A stretch of DNA of 64,000 bases from Diphasiastrum complanatum (taxonomy: Eukaryota > Streptophyta > Lycopodiopsida > Lycopodiales > Lycopodiaceae): the NCBI GenBank assembly GCA_029204225.1, contig CM055098.1:49290277-49354276 (forward strand), given 5' to 3'. Made by a program: the position numbers and the translations under genes. The notes beneath the pieces were generated by a model. That model was not told the DNA's origin. It did not search any database and was given only the letters and a program-made list of their open reading frames with translations. Below, one piece after another: positions 11,814 to 22,669 of this stretch (position 1 is its first letter; each line of letters begins with the position of its first letter).

Positions 11814-11940
11814 GGAGCCGGGCACAGGCCATTCTGCCCGGTAAGGATTTCCAAAAAAATTTGGGCGAGGCCCGGCGGGGCCGAGCCTAAATTTTTTTGG
11901 AAAGCCGAACCGGGCAAAATGGGCTGTGCCCGGCTCATTC
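11814..11940. repeat. GC-rich foldback (MITE-like) hairpin
   Basis: Two arms of about 54 bases, roughly 90% complementary. The left arm starts GAGCCGGGCACAG and contains TTTCCAAAAAAATTT; the right arm ends CTGTGCCCGGCTC. The GC-rich loop (GGCCCGGCGGGGCC) is itself nearly palindromic. Bases just outside (ggaag / attcc) may extend the pairing. It appears inserted into, or beside, the gypsy scrap. Confidence 0.75.
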
Positions 11941-13853
11941 CATTGCGTAATGGAGTCTTTGACTTTTTCACATGCCATTCCATGATTGGAAAGCGAGGCA
12001 TCAACATTCAAGATAGTTTGCTTGTTTTGCAAAATCTGATCCTCTTGATCTATGGGAACGGGTTCAATTACTCAACAATGCTTTTATGCAAATCCTTTCA
12101 CATCTCGGATAAAAGATTGACATTATTGATAACCACAAACGAGCATGGATCATGTCAACCTCTAATAGAACTATTGATGGTATGTGCTAAATTCTAAACT
12201 TTACAGCATGTCATTTGTGCTCTGCCACCTTACGAGGATTCCTATGGTACCTAATCAAGACAAAACCAAAAACAAAAAAATCATGCCTACATTCGACCAG
12301 CCATCAAGAATGATTTAAACTCTAACAAAACAGCCAACTCATAAGGTGAGTATTCTTTGTTCTCCTCAAGATTTGTGGTATGCAATGCCTCTTTCAGTAG
12401 GTGGTCTTTATGAGTTATAGCAAGTTCAATGTTCTCTCTCCGAACTGCTGCAACTCACAATAGAAGGAAATGCTTAATATGGCTTCAAAGATCCAACATC
12501 TGGCATTGGCTAAAGCATAAGTAGTAATAGTGTAGGGATTAACTAAAATGCCTCCAATGGAATAAATACAACGTTCCTAAATATGGCCTAACAATACTTG
12601 GTGTCCATTTGTGGATAGGCATGCACCAACTTTGTGGATAGGCATGTACCAACTTTGATGACCTAGAAGGCCTTGCAGATAACCACTTGGCCTCAAAGAT
12701 CATGCACTTTTAAAAAAAATCAATGTGCTTACTGTAATTCAGTCACCAGTGAATTTGGTGATGAACCTGGTCTGGGCAGGATCACCAACCTGTGCATAGA
12801 AAACAATGTGGAATTTATGTCCATCAGGCTTTTTCATAACCAGCAAACATGCTATCAGATAGGGAGGGCATGGTGCTGCACTTGGCCATAATAAGGCACA
12901 CACTTGAACTGGGATATGCATGTATGACAGAAGTTGAGTTACTACACAAGATCAGAGCTTATCTTGTTGCTACTGGACTATGCAATCAGGACATCAAAGA
13001 GACATATACATGCATTCCATCATGAAAATACACGCAATTTTTCTTGGTACTCGAAACAACAAACATTCACAAGAATAAAAGACTAATCAATCCATCATAC
13101 TATACACCAGAACACATAATGAACAACCCAACCTTCTTGAAAAAATGTGGTCACTCAAATGCCTTTCTAACGTGTGACAATATTTTATAATGCCTGCGTG
13201 CTAATTCCACAGCTTCTAGCACTCGTTGTGTAATAACCAACTCCCCAAGGATACAAGTAAGGCAACCCAGAGTCACAAACTTGTACTCTTTGTTGTGGGT
13301 CGACCAGAAAACTTTGATTCTTTCATACTGAGCCAAAATGCCCTGTGCAAATTATGCTAAAATAGGTACAATACACATGATATACTTCGACAAAAAAATG
13401 CTCTAATTTCAAAATTATCAATAAGATCCATATCTAGCAACATCAAAGCAAACTATACTGCATCAAATGTCTTTGACAAGCCCTTCAATGATGTCTTCCC
13501 AATGCGCTATACAAACTGCCTGCACTGCTGTCATGATGCTTCAGTGTTGAGACATTAATTGAAAGGCATTTCCAAGCAATGCCACTAATAAGACACATGT
13601 ATATGTCAGCGTGCAATCTAAAATATTCTTTCATTTGGTAGAAATTGCAATCTTTCTTCAAGCTTCTTCGAAGAAAATCATTGCTATCTACAGGTAAAAC
13701 ATAAATGACACGCCTTCGTGGCACTAAACATGGGTGTGCAATAAAGAAGGGGTGTAGCACACAAAAGCTGAGACAAATAGCAACCGAGAAGCAAAACTTC
13801 TCAAGAGATCATTGGCACAGGAGTGGGCAGTGTACAGCTTTTAAAAGGGTCCT
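11941..13853. other. No gene recognised; 3' flank of the RIN13-like gene
   Basis: Only short open stretches with no family features. The last few hundred bases (about 13400-13853) are the likely 3' untranslated region of the gene that ends at 13854 on the minus strand. Confidence 0.4.
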
Positions 13854-16646
13854 TCACAGTTGTCCAAGAATCTCTGCAGGAAATTCAAAATCCCAGAGAT
13901 CATCGTCAGCACGTAATTGTGCCAAAAAGTCACCAAACATAGTTGGCTGCCCTTCTTGAACAGAAGAAAGTGGGTGTGAAGATCCAAGTAGGTCATCCAC
14001 CCACCCTACATCTTCTGGAGAAATTACAGATGCCAATGATGGTGTCCAAGATACATCCGATTGGGGTTGAGATATCTTTGATAGATTCTCCATTGGTGAT
14101 GTTGATCGCATTTCGTAAGAAGCTGGTAGAGCAACTGTATTACCATTGGAAATTATTGGCATAGATGAGGTACAAGCCAAAGTACTATATGTGAGAACAG
14201 AATCTGGCGTTACAGAGGTTATTTCACTCCCTGAACCTGTCAGAGAGGAATCAGTGACCAAAGACAGGTCTTTATTGCTAGCTTCACTTTTCCCCAAACC
14301 AAGGGCATTTGCAACTGGGAAAGAATTGCCCATTAAGTCTGGACTCTGCATCACTGGCACTTGAGAAGATAAAGGTGTTCCACTGGACTGGAACAACAAA
14401 TTTTCCCTTGCAACAAGTGTCGCAGCATTTTGGACAGCTGAACTACAAGGCGAAGTCGAAGAGTTAGAAAAAGGGGCTGAAAAATTGAAATTCGGCCGCA
14501 TCCGAGATGACATATCATGTGGCCATGGTTGAAGATGGCCTGCTTGTTCCATATAATTGCTTTTCGATTTACGTGATAAGTGATTTTTTTGTGGCAAAGC
14601 TTGATGTGGTCTGTAAACTGGGAATGGCAATTTTGGCCTCATAATAACCCGTGGAGGTACAGAATTTTGAACACTTTGGATCTGTCTAACCCTCACAGAG
14701 GGGATAACATTGGACCTGTTTTGGGGTGGACTTAAAACAGAAGCTGAACCAATCCCACAGTTGCTAGTGGTAACTGCAGGATAAGTTAATGAGTGAGATA
14801 CCGGAGGGATGGAAGAAGACAGTGCCCCATGAGGGAAAGTTATGACCGACGGTAATCTCATTGAAGGCTGCTTAACTTTTGTGGTTGCAGGACGAGCTGC
14901 TGATGGTATTGCTCTGTTGTTCCTTATAGATTCTCTCAGCAGCCTCCACTTATCTTCCCCATCAGATGCATGGCAATGGTCATTGGCATTCATGCCTCTG
15001 CCCCATAAAAGACATGGTGCCTGTTGATCACATACATAGCAATGGCACTGCATACACAAGAAACAATATTGGAATTTGCTTGTGAAGAGAGACTAGCCGA
15101 TCCAGCCAATGTAATTTATAAGACAAATAGCTTACCTGAAGACAATGGTTCTCATGTGGAGTCGTCTTGAATGGAAATTGTGCACACACATGCCTTGAAT
15201 GTGGAAAATCACGGCAGGCCACCTGGTATAACGAAATCGTTCACGTCACTATAGTGTAGTTGGATATACTCTCTCCCTCTCTCCCTCTCTCTCTCTCTCT
15301 CATAGTCAGTTTTTTTGAATTGAGCATATTAAATTTGATTCAATTTTTTTTCAGACTTTGATTCTTTCTATTGTAAAACGATTAAGAAAATACCCCAATT
15401 TTTTGAGGGTGGTTAAGACTAACAACAACTACAATTGCTTGGTCTCTTTCTCTTGCCACCTATTTTCTAATCCTGAGAAGTGAGATGACAGGAAAAGGAT
15501 CATCCTTCTTTAAGACTTGTCACGTAAGCGTAAACCAAGCTGTTGGAACCTGATTGGCCTGCCACCCGGTTGAACTTTTGCAGCCCCATTGGTCCATTTT
15601 CCTTAAGTTGCCCTGGCAACGCAAACTGTCAGGCAATGTCCACAAGCACAAACATCACCTTCACTTGCCCCTATGTGGCAAAGGGCCCCCACAACTCCAC
15701 CTAAGTCTAGAAAGAAAGAGGCTCTTTTTTCTCAATAGACCAATGGCAAGCCTCGATATTGAACAAGGGACTTGCCACACACTCAAGTCTGAAACCACCT
15801 TTTAATCATCACTCGATTTTATCTACAACATTGGCATCACGATTTTTTGAAACAACGATTATTCCTCATAGCAGTATGGCACGGTCTCTTAGTAATATGG
15901 TGAAAGCCCACCTGTTTTGTCCACATCCAATACAGGATTCCGAACAATCCTTGAGGTGCGTATTCGATACTGGTGTGATCTTTACACCACCATTGCTAGA
16001 TTTTACCACATACATTCAGATTTTGCCACTATCTATCATTGATGACTGATAGTTTTCCTAATGGCAGTTATTAACAAAACGTTTGACTCTTATGAGAAAC
16101 CTACCATATGTCAATGAAAGTGGAAAGACAACAAAAATAAACATATATATTGAAAATTTTATACCAACAACTGACGGAGTTTTCAAGGAGTGAATTTAAA
16201 ACTATGAAAAAAATCGGCGAAATGTAAATTTTTTTACTAGTGATATGAAGTGCGCTTCAGATAGAGAAAGAAAGAAAGAGTACGTGTCCTATTTCTCCAG
16301 TTATAACCACATCTTCTGCATCATCAGCAAAGCACTGCCTTTTCCACAAATTGTGATCAGTTTCCAGCTCCACGATACAGCAATCCAAATCTGCTGCATC
16401 CTCACCTTCCTTCGTTCTGCTATGGGACTCTGCAGCCCTAACTAGGGTTCTCCTAGCCCGTTTAGGGCATGGCCTACCGTCCAGTATAAACACATCATCA
16501 TCATCCATACCAGCAGCCACCGGCCACTCGGCCGCCCCTGTGGCAGAAACACTTCCGCTGCTAGATATGCACACAAGCTCACATCTTTCCCCATCAGCGT
16601 CGTCATCTGACGAGGTGAGATCCACGATAAGGGAGTCTGCTGCCAT
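13854..16646 (-). CDS. RIN13-like: RPM1-interacting protein 13-like protein, three exons
   Basis: Exons are 16284-16646, 15136-15222 and 13854-15047, with introns of 1061 and 88 bases, GT-AG borders and phase 0 at both joins. The product is about 547 residues. The start ATG at 16646 is chosen because a frame stop lies shortly upstream and no earlier ATG exists. The N-terminus MAADSLIVDLTSSDDDADG has a hydrophobic core followed by acids, like a SUMO-interaction motif. The diagnostic Cys/His block spans the exons: ACRDFPHSRHVCAQFPF, TPHENHC, CHCYVCDQQAPCLLWG, then DHCHASD. This block is the conserved core of plant RIN13-like proteins; Arabidopsis RIN13 binds the immune receptor RPM1 and promotes RPM1-dependent resistance. 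The rest is a long Ser/Pro/Asn-rich, low-complexity region ending in an acidic hydrophobic tail (DDLWDFEFPAEILGQL). No damage is seen. Confidence 0.9.
15270..15301. repeat. TC-rich microsatellite in RIN13-like intron 1
   Basis: Short imperfect (CT)n with CCC interruptions, just downstream of the intron 1 acceptor on the gene's strand. It is read as a pyrimidine tract on the plus strand and a purine tract on the gene's strand. Confidence 0.8.
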
Positions 16647-16699
16647 CCCCAAACAGTCAGTGCCAGCCACAATCACGCAGCCACTCACGTTTAGTTACG

Positions 16700-17430
16700 C
16701 GTAGCCTTGGAAAACAGCACCAGAGCAGAGCCAACATCCACAGAAATATGCCGGATCGTAAACAGTTGCAATTCTCCAGCCATAGAATCCACTCTTAACA
16801 AACAAAGAGATCAGCCGATGGGCAGAATTAGGGCTTTTTAAGAAACGAGCATCCTGACAAAAGCCTGATCTGCATCAAAACCTCCATGCTTCTAGGTGTT
16901 GCATGCATTGATTGCATGTAAGCTGACTCGCCATGATTGCAATATCCACAATCAAAGAGCAGCGGTTCTGTTGTGAAGTGAAGCAGCAAAAGTTGGATTG
17001 AACTAAGCCTACAAAATTCTGAGCTGCCAAGCATGGCATGCTTTGCTAAATGCGCAATTTGAAATGGGAGGGAGTGCAATTGCCTCTATAGGTGGAGATC
17101 ATGCAATCGGAAAGAGCAGACCAGAGCAAGGCGATGGCAAGAGCAGTGCAAGGCGATGGCAAGGGCAGAGAGAAAGGGAGAAGAAGAAGAAGAGGTTCCA
17201 TTTATCCGGAAATAGAAGTGGGCCTAAATTATTATTAATTAGTCCATCTTATTATTTATTGTTAGATTTTATTTTTTTTGGATTGCTGATATAGTTCATG
17301 TTGAATAATGCCCAAAGTGACTTGACTTTTGTCTAAAAAATTTCATATTGGAGAAAAAAAAAATGTCATACACCTGGCTTGACTTTAAATGCGAGAAAAC
17401 CATTTTTTGACGTCGTTTTACCATAAAGTA
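16700..17430. other. Upstream region of the RIN13-like gene; nothing else recognised
   Basis: It contains the presumed 5' leader and promoter of the minus-strand gene. No clear TATA box can be chosen by eye. A small purine-rich patch (17150-17195) repeats 'caaggcgatggcaag'. Confidence 0.35.
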
Positions 17431-17436
17431 ACCCAA

Positions 17437-17665
17437 CGGGGTTGGCTCAACTGGTTAGCTTGGCATCCAAAGTTTCTTTGGTCCCAGGTTCGAGCCTCCC
17501 CTTGGAAACCAAGAAGCATAAAGTAAAAGGATTAAGGAGAGACTCGAGAGGAATCATTCTGGGACTGTATGCTATTGGGGAGGCGAATGGGGGCTCAAGC
17601 TGTTCCTTCGTAGGGGTGGAAGGGCCACAAAAATTTTGGCCTTTTGTCGCATAACCAATTTTCTA
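17437..17665 (+). mobile_element. tRNA-derived SINE
   Basis: Pol III control boxes are spaced as in tRNA-derived SINEs: A-box-like TGGCTCAACTGG at about 17444 and B box GGTTCGAGCCT at about 17488. The head ggggttggctcaactggtta is tRNA-like but cannot fold as a full tRNA. The body of about 150 bases ends in a T-rich tail near 17650. Plant SINEs of the Au type have this head. Confidence 0.65.
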
Positions 17666-17699
17666 TTGAATCTTTTGAGCAAAATATTTTGTTCAAAAA

Positions 17700-18270
17700 A
17701 TTACTTTGTACTCTGCTTGATGAGGAGTACATGAAATACACAGGAAAACCAAAGAAGTGACATGCTACTCTACATCTTTGTGAAGTTCAACCACCTTCCA
17801 TGGAAACCATTTTCCTAGAACTCAAGCCTTTCCTTAAAGGCCTTGACTCTCTCTTAGGGTTCCTTTGTACTATGGGACTTCTAGAACGCTAGGAATCAAA
17901 GACTTTTCATAGTCAAAGGACAATCTTTGGGTTGACAATTGTAAAGCTATCTTAGTCATGATTTTGATATGTGACACCCACTTTGCAAAGTGGGCCAAAT
18001 TGCAATAGTATTATGTGTAAACTCTTACTTTCATACACTAGCATCCAAAACTGGAAGACCATGTGTGACTTCCACTAGACTAACCTCCATTAGACCCAAG
18101 TATGGACTCATAGGAGTCCTCATCAGCCACTTGAAGCAATGCCACTTCTATTGGCCATTAAGACTAGTGGGAGAATAACAAAAACCAACATAACAAGATC
18201 ACAAGAGACATGAGAGTAGTGTATCTAGACACTAGATGGTAAGTGAAAATTGTACGCAAATTAATTAAAG
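17700..18270. other. No gene recognised
   Basis: AT-rich sequence with scattered stops in all frames and no repeat structure that I could pick out. Confidence 0.35.
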
Positions 18271-18274
18271 ACCG

Positions 18275-18544
18275 TTAATATTTTATGGTTATTCTCAATA
18301 GCGCATCTACAACTACATTATCTTTCCTCTTAATATATTTAATATTAAAATCATAGAATTGAATTTGTGACAACCATATCTTTTTCTTTTGGCTCAGGAA
18401 ATATTTTAAACTATGATGATCACTTTCAATAAAAAAAGTAATGGATTCTTTGTGCTGATGATGCCCAATTGCATATTTGCAATCTAGAATCAGGATTACT
18501 ATCAATAATACCCACACGAGAACTGAGATGCACAAGGCTATCAC
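18275..18544 (-). mobile_element. Ty3/gypsy RNase H scrap
   Basis: The frame reads FFIESDHHSLKYFLSQ, then WLSQIQFYDFNIKYIKRKDN and VVVDALLR. This is the C-terminal part of a gypsy RNase H (normally 'TDHxSLKYL...VADALSR'). It has no flanking gag, integrase or LTR. Confidence 0.75.
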
Positions 18545-19149
18545 TAGCCCTATCTAGCATATGGTAGATAATTTTCTAAGACCACATGTACACACCACTC
18601 ATTGCTTCTAGGTGAAATAGAGACATGCGGCCTTTTTCTTTATATGGGTTAGTTATAGACATTCTTTTCTTGTTACAATTCCCATCAAGTAGCAAATCCA
18701 TTTCCTTCACTTGAGTATAAACCCTTGGTTGATTTTGATGTACCTAATGCATTTAGATGAATATTTCCCATCACTTAAGAATTGGCTTCATAGAAACCTA
18801 AATGAAGTTCGCTTCTCTCTCTTAAGTGTCCTCTTCTTACTTTTCTAAACCAAATAAAAACTTGAGGTCACATATTCACGACGTTCTTCAACTCCTAAGG
18901 AACCCATATAGTTTGTTGATGCGTTAATTTAGCTAGTTTTTACTTTGAAATATAGTATCAATTATTGTTTTATTTGAACAATAGGAACTCCTACAAAAAG
19001 TGTTTTTCGATAAGCAAAAAAACCATTGATTTTCATCAGGATTTAAATGGACCACTAGAGACAACTTGCAATACTTTCTGGTTTAAAGTTTCTTGTGAAG
19101 CTACAAAACTTCAAAACAAATTATAAGCGCACTTTAGGATCTAACCAAC

Positions 19150-22100
19150 AATATTTACCGAGTACTTTGAAAGTTCACTTCAAGAATCCATTGTTTCATA
19201 GTTTCATTGTCCATAATCAAAGTAACAAACACCCTGGTGCATTTATTCATAGGAAAAAGTAGTAGGTACATTGATGAAAAAGATACAAAAGTAGGCTCAA
19301 ACAAGAGCGAAGCTTGCAGTAAAGCTAAGATTAATCCAAATCCTGGCATTAAAAATAACATTGCATATTTATGATGATGTCCGTGGGAGTCTGCCAACTG
19401 ACTGCAGCAGATCGAAAAAGTGAAGAGGTGGTGAGTCGGCTAATGAAGGGAGATGAGATGTAGCAGACCCAGCCACTGTCGCCCGTTGTAGAATAGATAG
19501 GGCCTGAGCACGTTGCAGGGCAATGGAAACACGTTGTTTGAAGGAAGCCACGAGAATAGAACTAGGAATACCTTGACGCTCTGCCGCCTGATGAGAACAC
19601 ATGCAAAGAAAATCCTCAAAGCGTCGATGCAAGGTGCCATAAGTCTCAATAGCCAAAGGAAGGAAAGCATCAGTGGGGTGCCTATCGGGGTAGTTTTTTT
19701 CCTTCTCTTGTGTTGCGATGTCTGCCGCTTCTCCTGGTGTGAAGGCAGAGCGAGGCAATAGGTCACCACACGTGGGATCAGCAACAACAACATCTGCCAA
19801 AGTACCAAGCCCATTCCGAGAGAGGACAATGTCAACACGCCTGCGGGAAGAGTGGGACGCGGAAGAAGGAAGGACATGAGACTGCTCTCTGAGGACATGG
19901 AATCCTCCATCTCTGGCTATAGCGGCCGCTGCATCTCTGACAACATCATGCGTAGCTGTGCGCTCACTCCCAGAAGGACAACGGAGGAGGTGGATAGCAA
20001 GAGCATCAATAGGGTGACCACAAACACACCTGGAGAGACCCAAGACCGAAGGATGAGGAACCCCCAAGCAAAGACGAAGAGCAGTGGTGAAGATGGCCGA
20101 AGACAACCAGAAGGAAGGGATAACAAGCCGAGCTGACAGCCAAGCTCCGACACTAGGACCCGCACAAGAAAGAAGCCGAGCTCAATGCAACGCCGAAGGA
20201 GCCTCAGAGAGCATGCTGGAAAGGGTATGCTTATGCACGTGCTCCAAGAGGGTCTCTTGCAGGTGATCTGAGCTGAAAGTGAGGAGTTGCTCAAAAGGAG
20301 GAAGACAAGCTTGGGCAGAGAGGGGGAGGAGCTCTCGCGTAGCGATGAGGAGGTGCTAGAAAGGCAGAGAACCGCTATCCACATGAGCAATGCAATCTGC
20401 CAAGAGAGGGCGAAAGCTAGAAAGGAACCGAGAAGACAAAGCAAGGGTGACAAGAGCCCAGCTCCCCAGAAAAGTTGCAGGTGCAGAAGAAACCGTAGAG
20501 AAAAGACCCACACCTCCACAAGAAATGGGTAACCGAGCCTAGTTCCGAGCTAAAAGGGTCTCCACACCATCCAAAGAACCAGCGCCCAAAAGGCGGCCAA
20601 AAACATCCATAAGAGAGTTGTCAAAGGAAGAGAGGAGATGCAAAAATTTCGGAGTAGGGGGGAAAGTCTGCAGCAGAGAAGAAGGATGCTGGATAAAGCA
20701 AGACGTCAAGATGCCAAACGCGACCTGAGTGTTGCCCAACCGGGGAAGCAGATCTGAATGAGCAACATCCTCTTGGAGAGCCTCACCAAGAAAAGCAGAG
20801 TTGAAGGAAGCAGACCCAAAAGGAACACCCAGAATTCGAATGCCATCCGAAGGAGCGAGGAAACCTTGAGGAGGAACAAAGTCCGGGGGAAGACCTGCTG
20901 GAGACCATACTGAACACTTGCGGGGTTGAATAGACAAACCAAGAGAAGCCAACTGCTCAGAGAAATGATGAAATGCGAGGAGCACCATAGGAGCAGGACC
21001 AACAGTATGAGTGTCATCAGCAACCGAAGGAAATAAGCAAGAGGGAAAGGCCTCTGCAGAAGCTCGAAGTGCACGAAAATGAGCCAGAGCAAAAAGAGGA
21101 CCAGCCAAAGGATCACCTTGACGAGTACCTGCTGCAGACTGGATAGTGGAAAGATCCCTAGAGCGCACATGGTGACTGTAAAAGAGAGGAGTCTCAGTAG
21201 CATAGAACAACCGCACAAATGGGATAAGCTGAGCCAACTCACCACCAGCCGCGTGCAACTCCTGAAAGATCGCAGCTCTAGAAAAAAAGTTAAAAGCATT
21301 GGAAACATCCACTTGGAGAACAACCCAGTCAAGATGGAGATCAAGGGTGGCACGCAAACCATGAATGACAACTTCACAACCGCCAGGAGTAGAGACGCCA
21401 AACTGATGAGGGGAGAGAAAAGAGGCAAAAATCTGTTGAAACTGAAAACAGATAGAACGACTAACAAGATGGAGGAGGACTTCGCCAATAGCGATGGGAC
21501 GGACGCCACCCGAGGCTTTAGACATGGCGATCAAACGAGATGCAGACAAAAGACGAGCGACAGAAGGAATGTGACCAGAGGCGATAAAAGAGCAAACCTT
21601 AAAGTTGAACAAAGCCACTAGCAGAGTCCTCAGGTGGAAAGCAATCACGAAGGTGTTCATAAACCAAACCGGAGGGACCACCAACAGCAAGACGAGGACT
21701 ACGATGGAAGGCACGAGAGAAAGAATCACGATCAAGCACCAAGTCAACATCAGACACAAAGTCCTCCACAAACAAGGGAAGAATGCCTTCAGAAGCAGGA
21801 TGCAGAGCTTGGAGAGCAGCTACAATATCAACAGAAGAGGGAGCGGGTGTGAGAGGAGCTAAAGCTCGAGCTGCACGAGAATACTCACCAACTTGCCCAA
21901 GATGTAGGGTGCGACGAAGGCGACGGTGGAGAGGTGGGGCGCCTTGAGGATGAGAGTCCTGCGAGTTGCGAGCAGCAAGTGCCTGACAGCGTGCAAAGTG
22001 TTCATCATGAAGCGTTTCCCAGTCTCCCGATAGAAAGCGACGAAGGAGAGCACGAGTTTATCTATGACCAGCATCCCCACCCCTCGGAGAAAGCACTAGA

Positions 22101-22666
22101 CACCAAAGGGAAAAAAGAAGAAATAGATGCCAAGCCGCAATGTTGAAGGGGTCAATAGCCAAGCGATCAAGAGGAAGGCGCATAGCAAGTTGAGTTTCAC
22201 GACGGAGAGCGAGGGGAATATGAAAGTAGAGCCTTGGACGAGGGAAGCCCAAGTGAAAAGCTCTGAGGACGTCAAGGGAAGAAATCCAAGACCAAGCTGA
22301 AGCAGAGGGCGAATGGGGTGCAGAAAGAGGAGGGCGATCTTGAGACGACTGAAGCAGCGTAGGACAAGAACGCTGGTGACGAGCAAGACCTCCCCTAGGA
22401 GAGAAGAAACGACCACAAGCATGGCAAGGAACCCATTCAGGGGGTTGAGAAGGCAATGCAACAAGGGTCAAAGGAGGCTCACAACCAAGCGAGGGGGCAA
22501 CAATGCCATGGGAAGAGGTGGGCGAAGGAGGAACAGAGGGTGTTGTGGCAAGCGAGGAACCCAACAAAGCTTGACGTGAACGAGGAGGGGAGTCAGGAGG
22601 GGGAGATATAGTTGAAACAGGTCATTTGAGACTGAGAGGACGAAGCAGGGAGATGTCCGAAGCCAT
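19150..22666 (-). mobile_element. R2-type LINE: zinc finger, RT and C-terminal endonuclease
   Basis: One long coding stretch starts at ATG 22666 (MASDISLLRP) and ends at 19369, about 1,100 codons, followed by a 3' tail to about 19150. In order: a CX2C-X12-HX3C finger (CHACGRFFSPRGGLARHQ, 22364-22426); a linker with GGPSGLVYEHLRDCF; reverse transcriptase with VLQVDVSNAFN (Asp at 21307-21309), TRQGDPLAGPLF (about 21090-21126) and ADD in place of the usual YADD (about 21013-21024); the post-RT GIRILGVPFG; then CVCG-X8-HLLRC (about 19980-20028) and a PD-(D/E)XK-like RRRVDIVLS...LADVVVADP (about 19779-19842). A finger up front and a restriction-like endonuclease at the end is the layout of R2/NeSL-type LINEs. 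Breaks: stops at 22624 (TGA), 22058 (TAA), 20539 and 20356 (TAG), and a frameshift near 21610. Confidence 0.85.
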
Positions 22667-22669
22667 GAG

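Noticed and set aside
13151-13336. 61-codon minus-strand gene
   Set aside because: It lies in the 3' flank of the RIN13-like gene, has no family features and is short enough to be chance.
14146-14364. Plus-strand open stretches across 13943-15027
   Set aside because: They overlap exon 3 of the RIN13-like gene on the other strand and show no family features.
17437-17510. A tRNA gene
   Set aside because: A and B boxes are present but the arms do not pair as a full cloverleaf, and a SINE-like body follows.
20706-21509. Long hydrophobic frame within the LINE
   Set aside because: It is an alternative frame of the RT region; RT motifs lie in the other frame. The plus-strand frames at 21079-21862 are likewise shadows.
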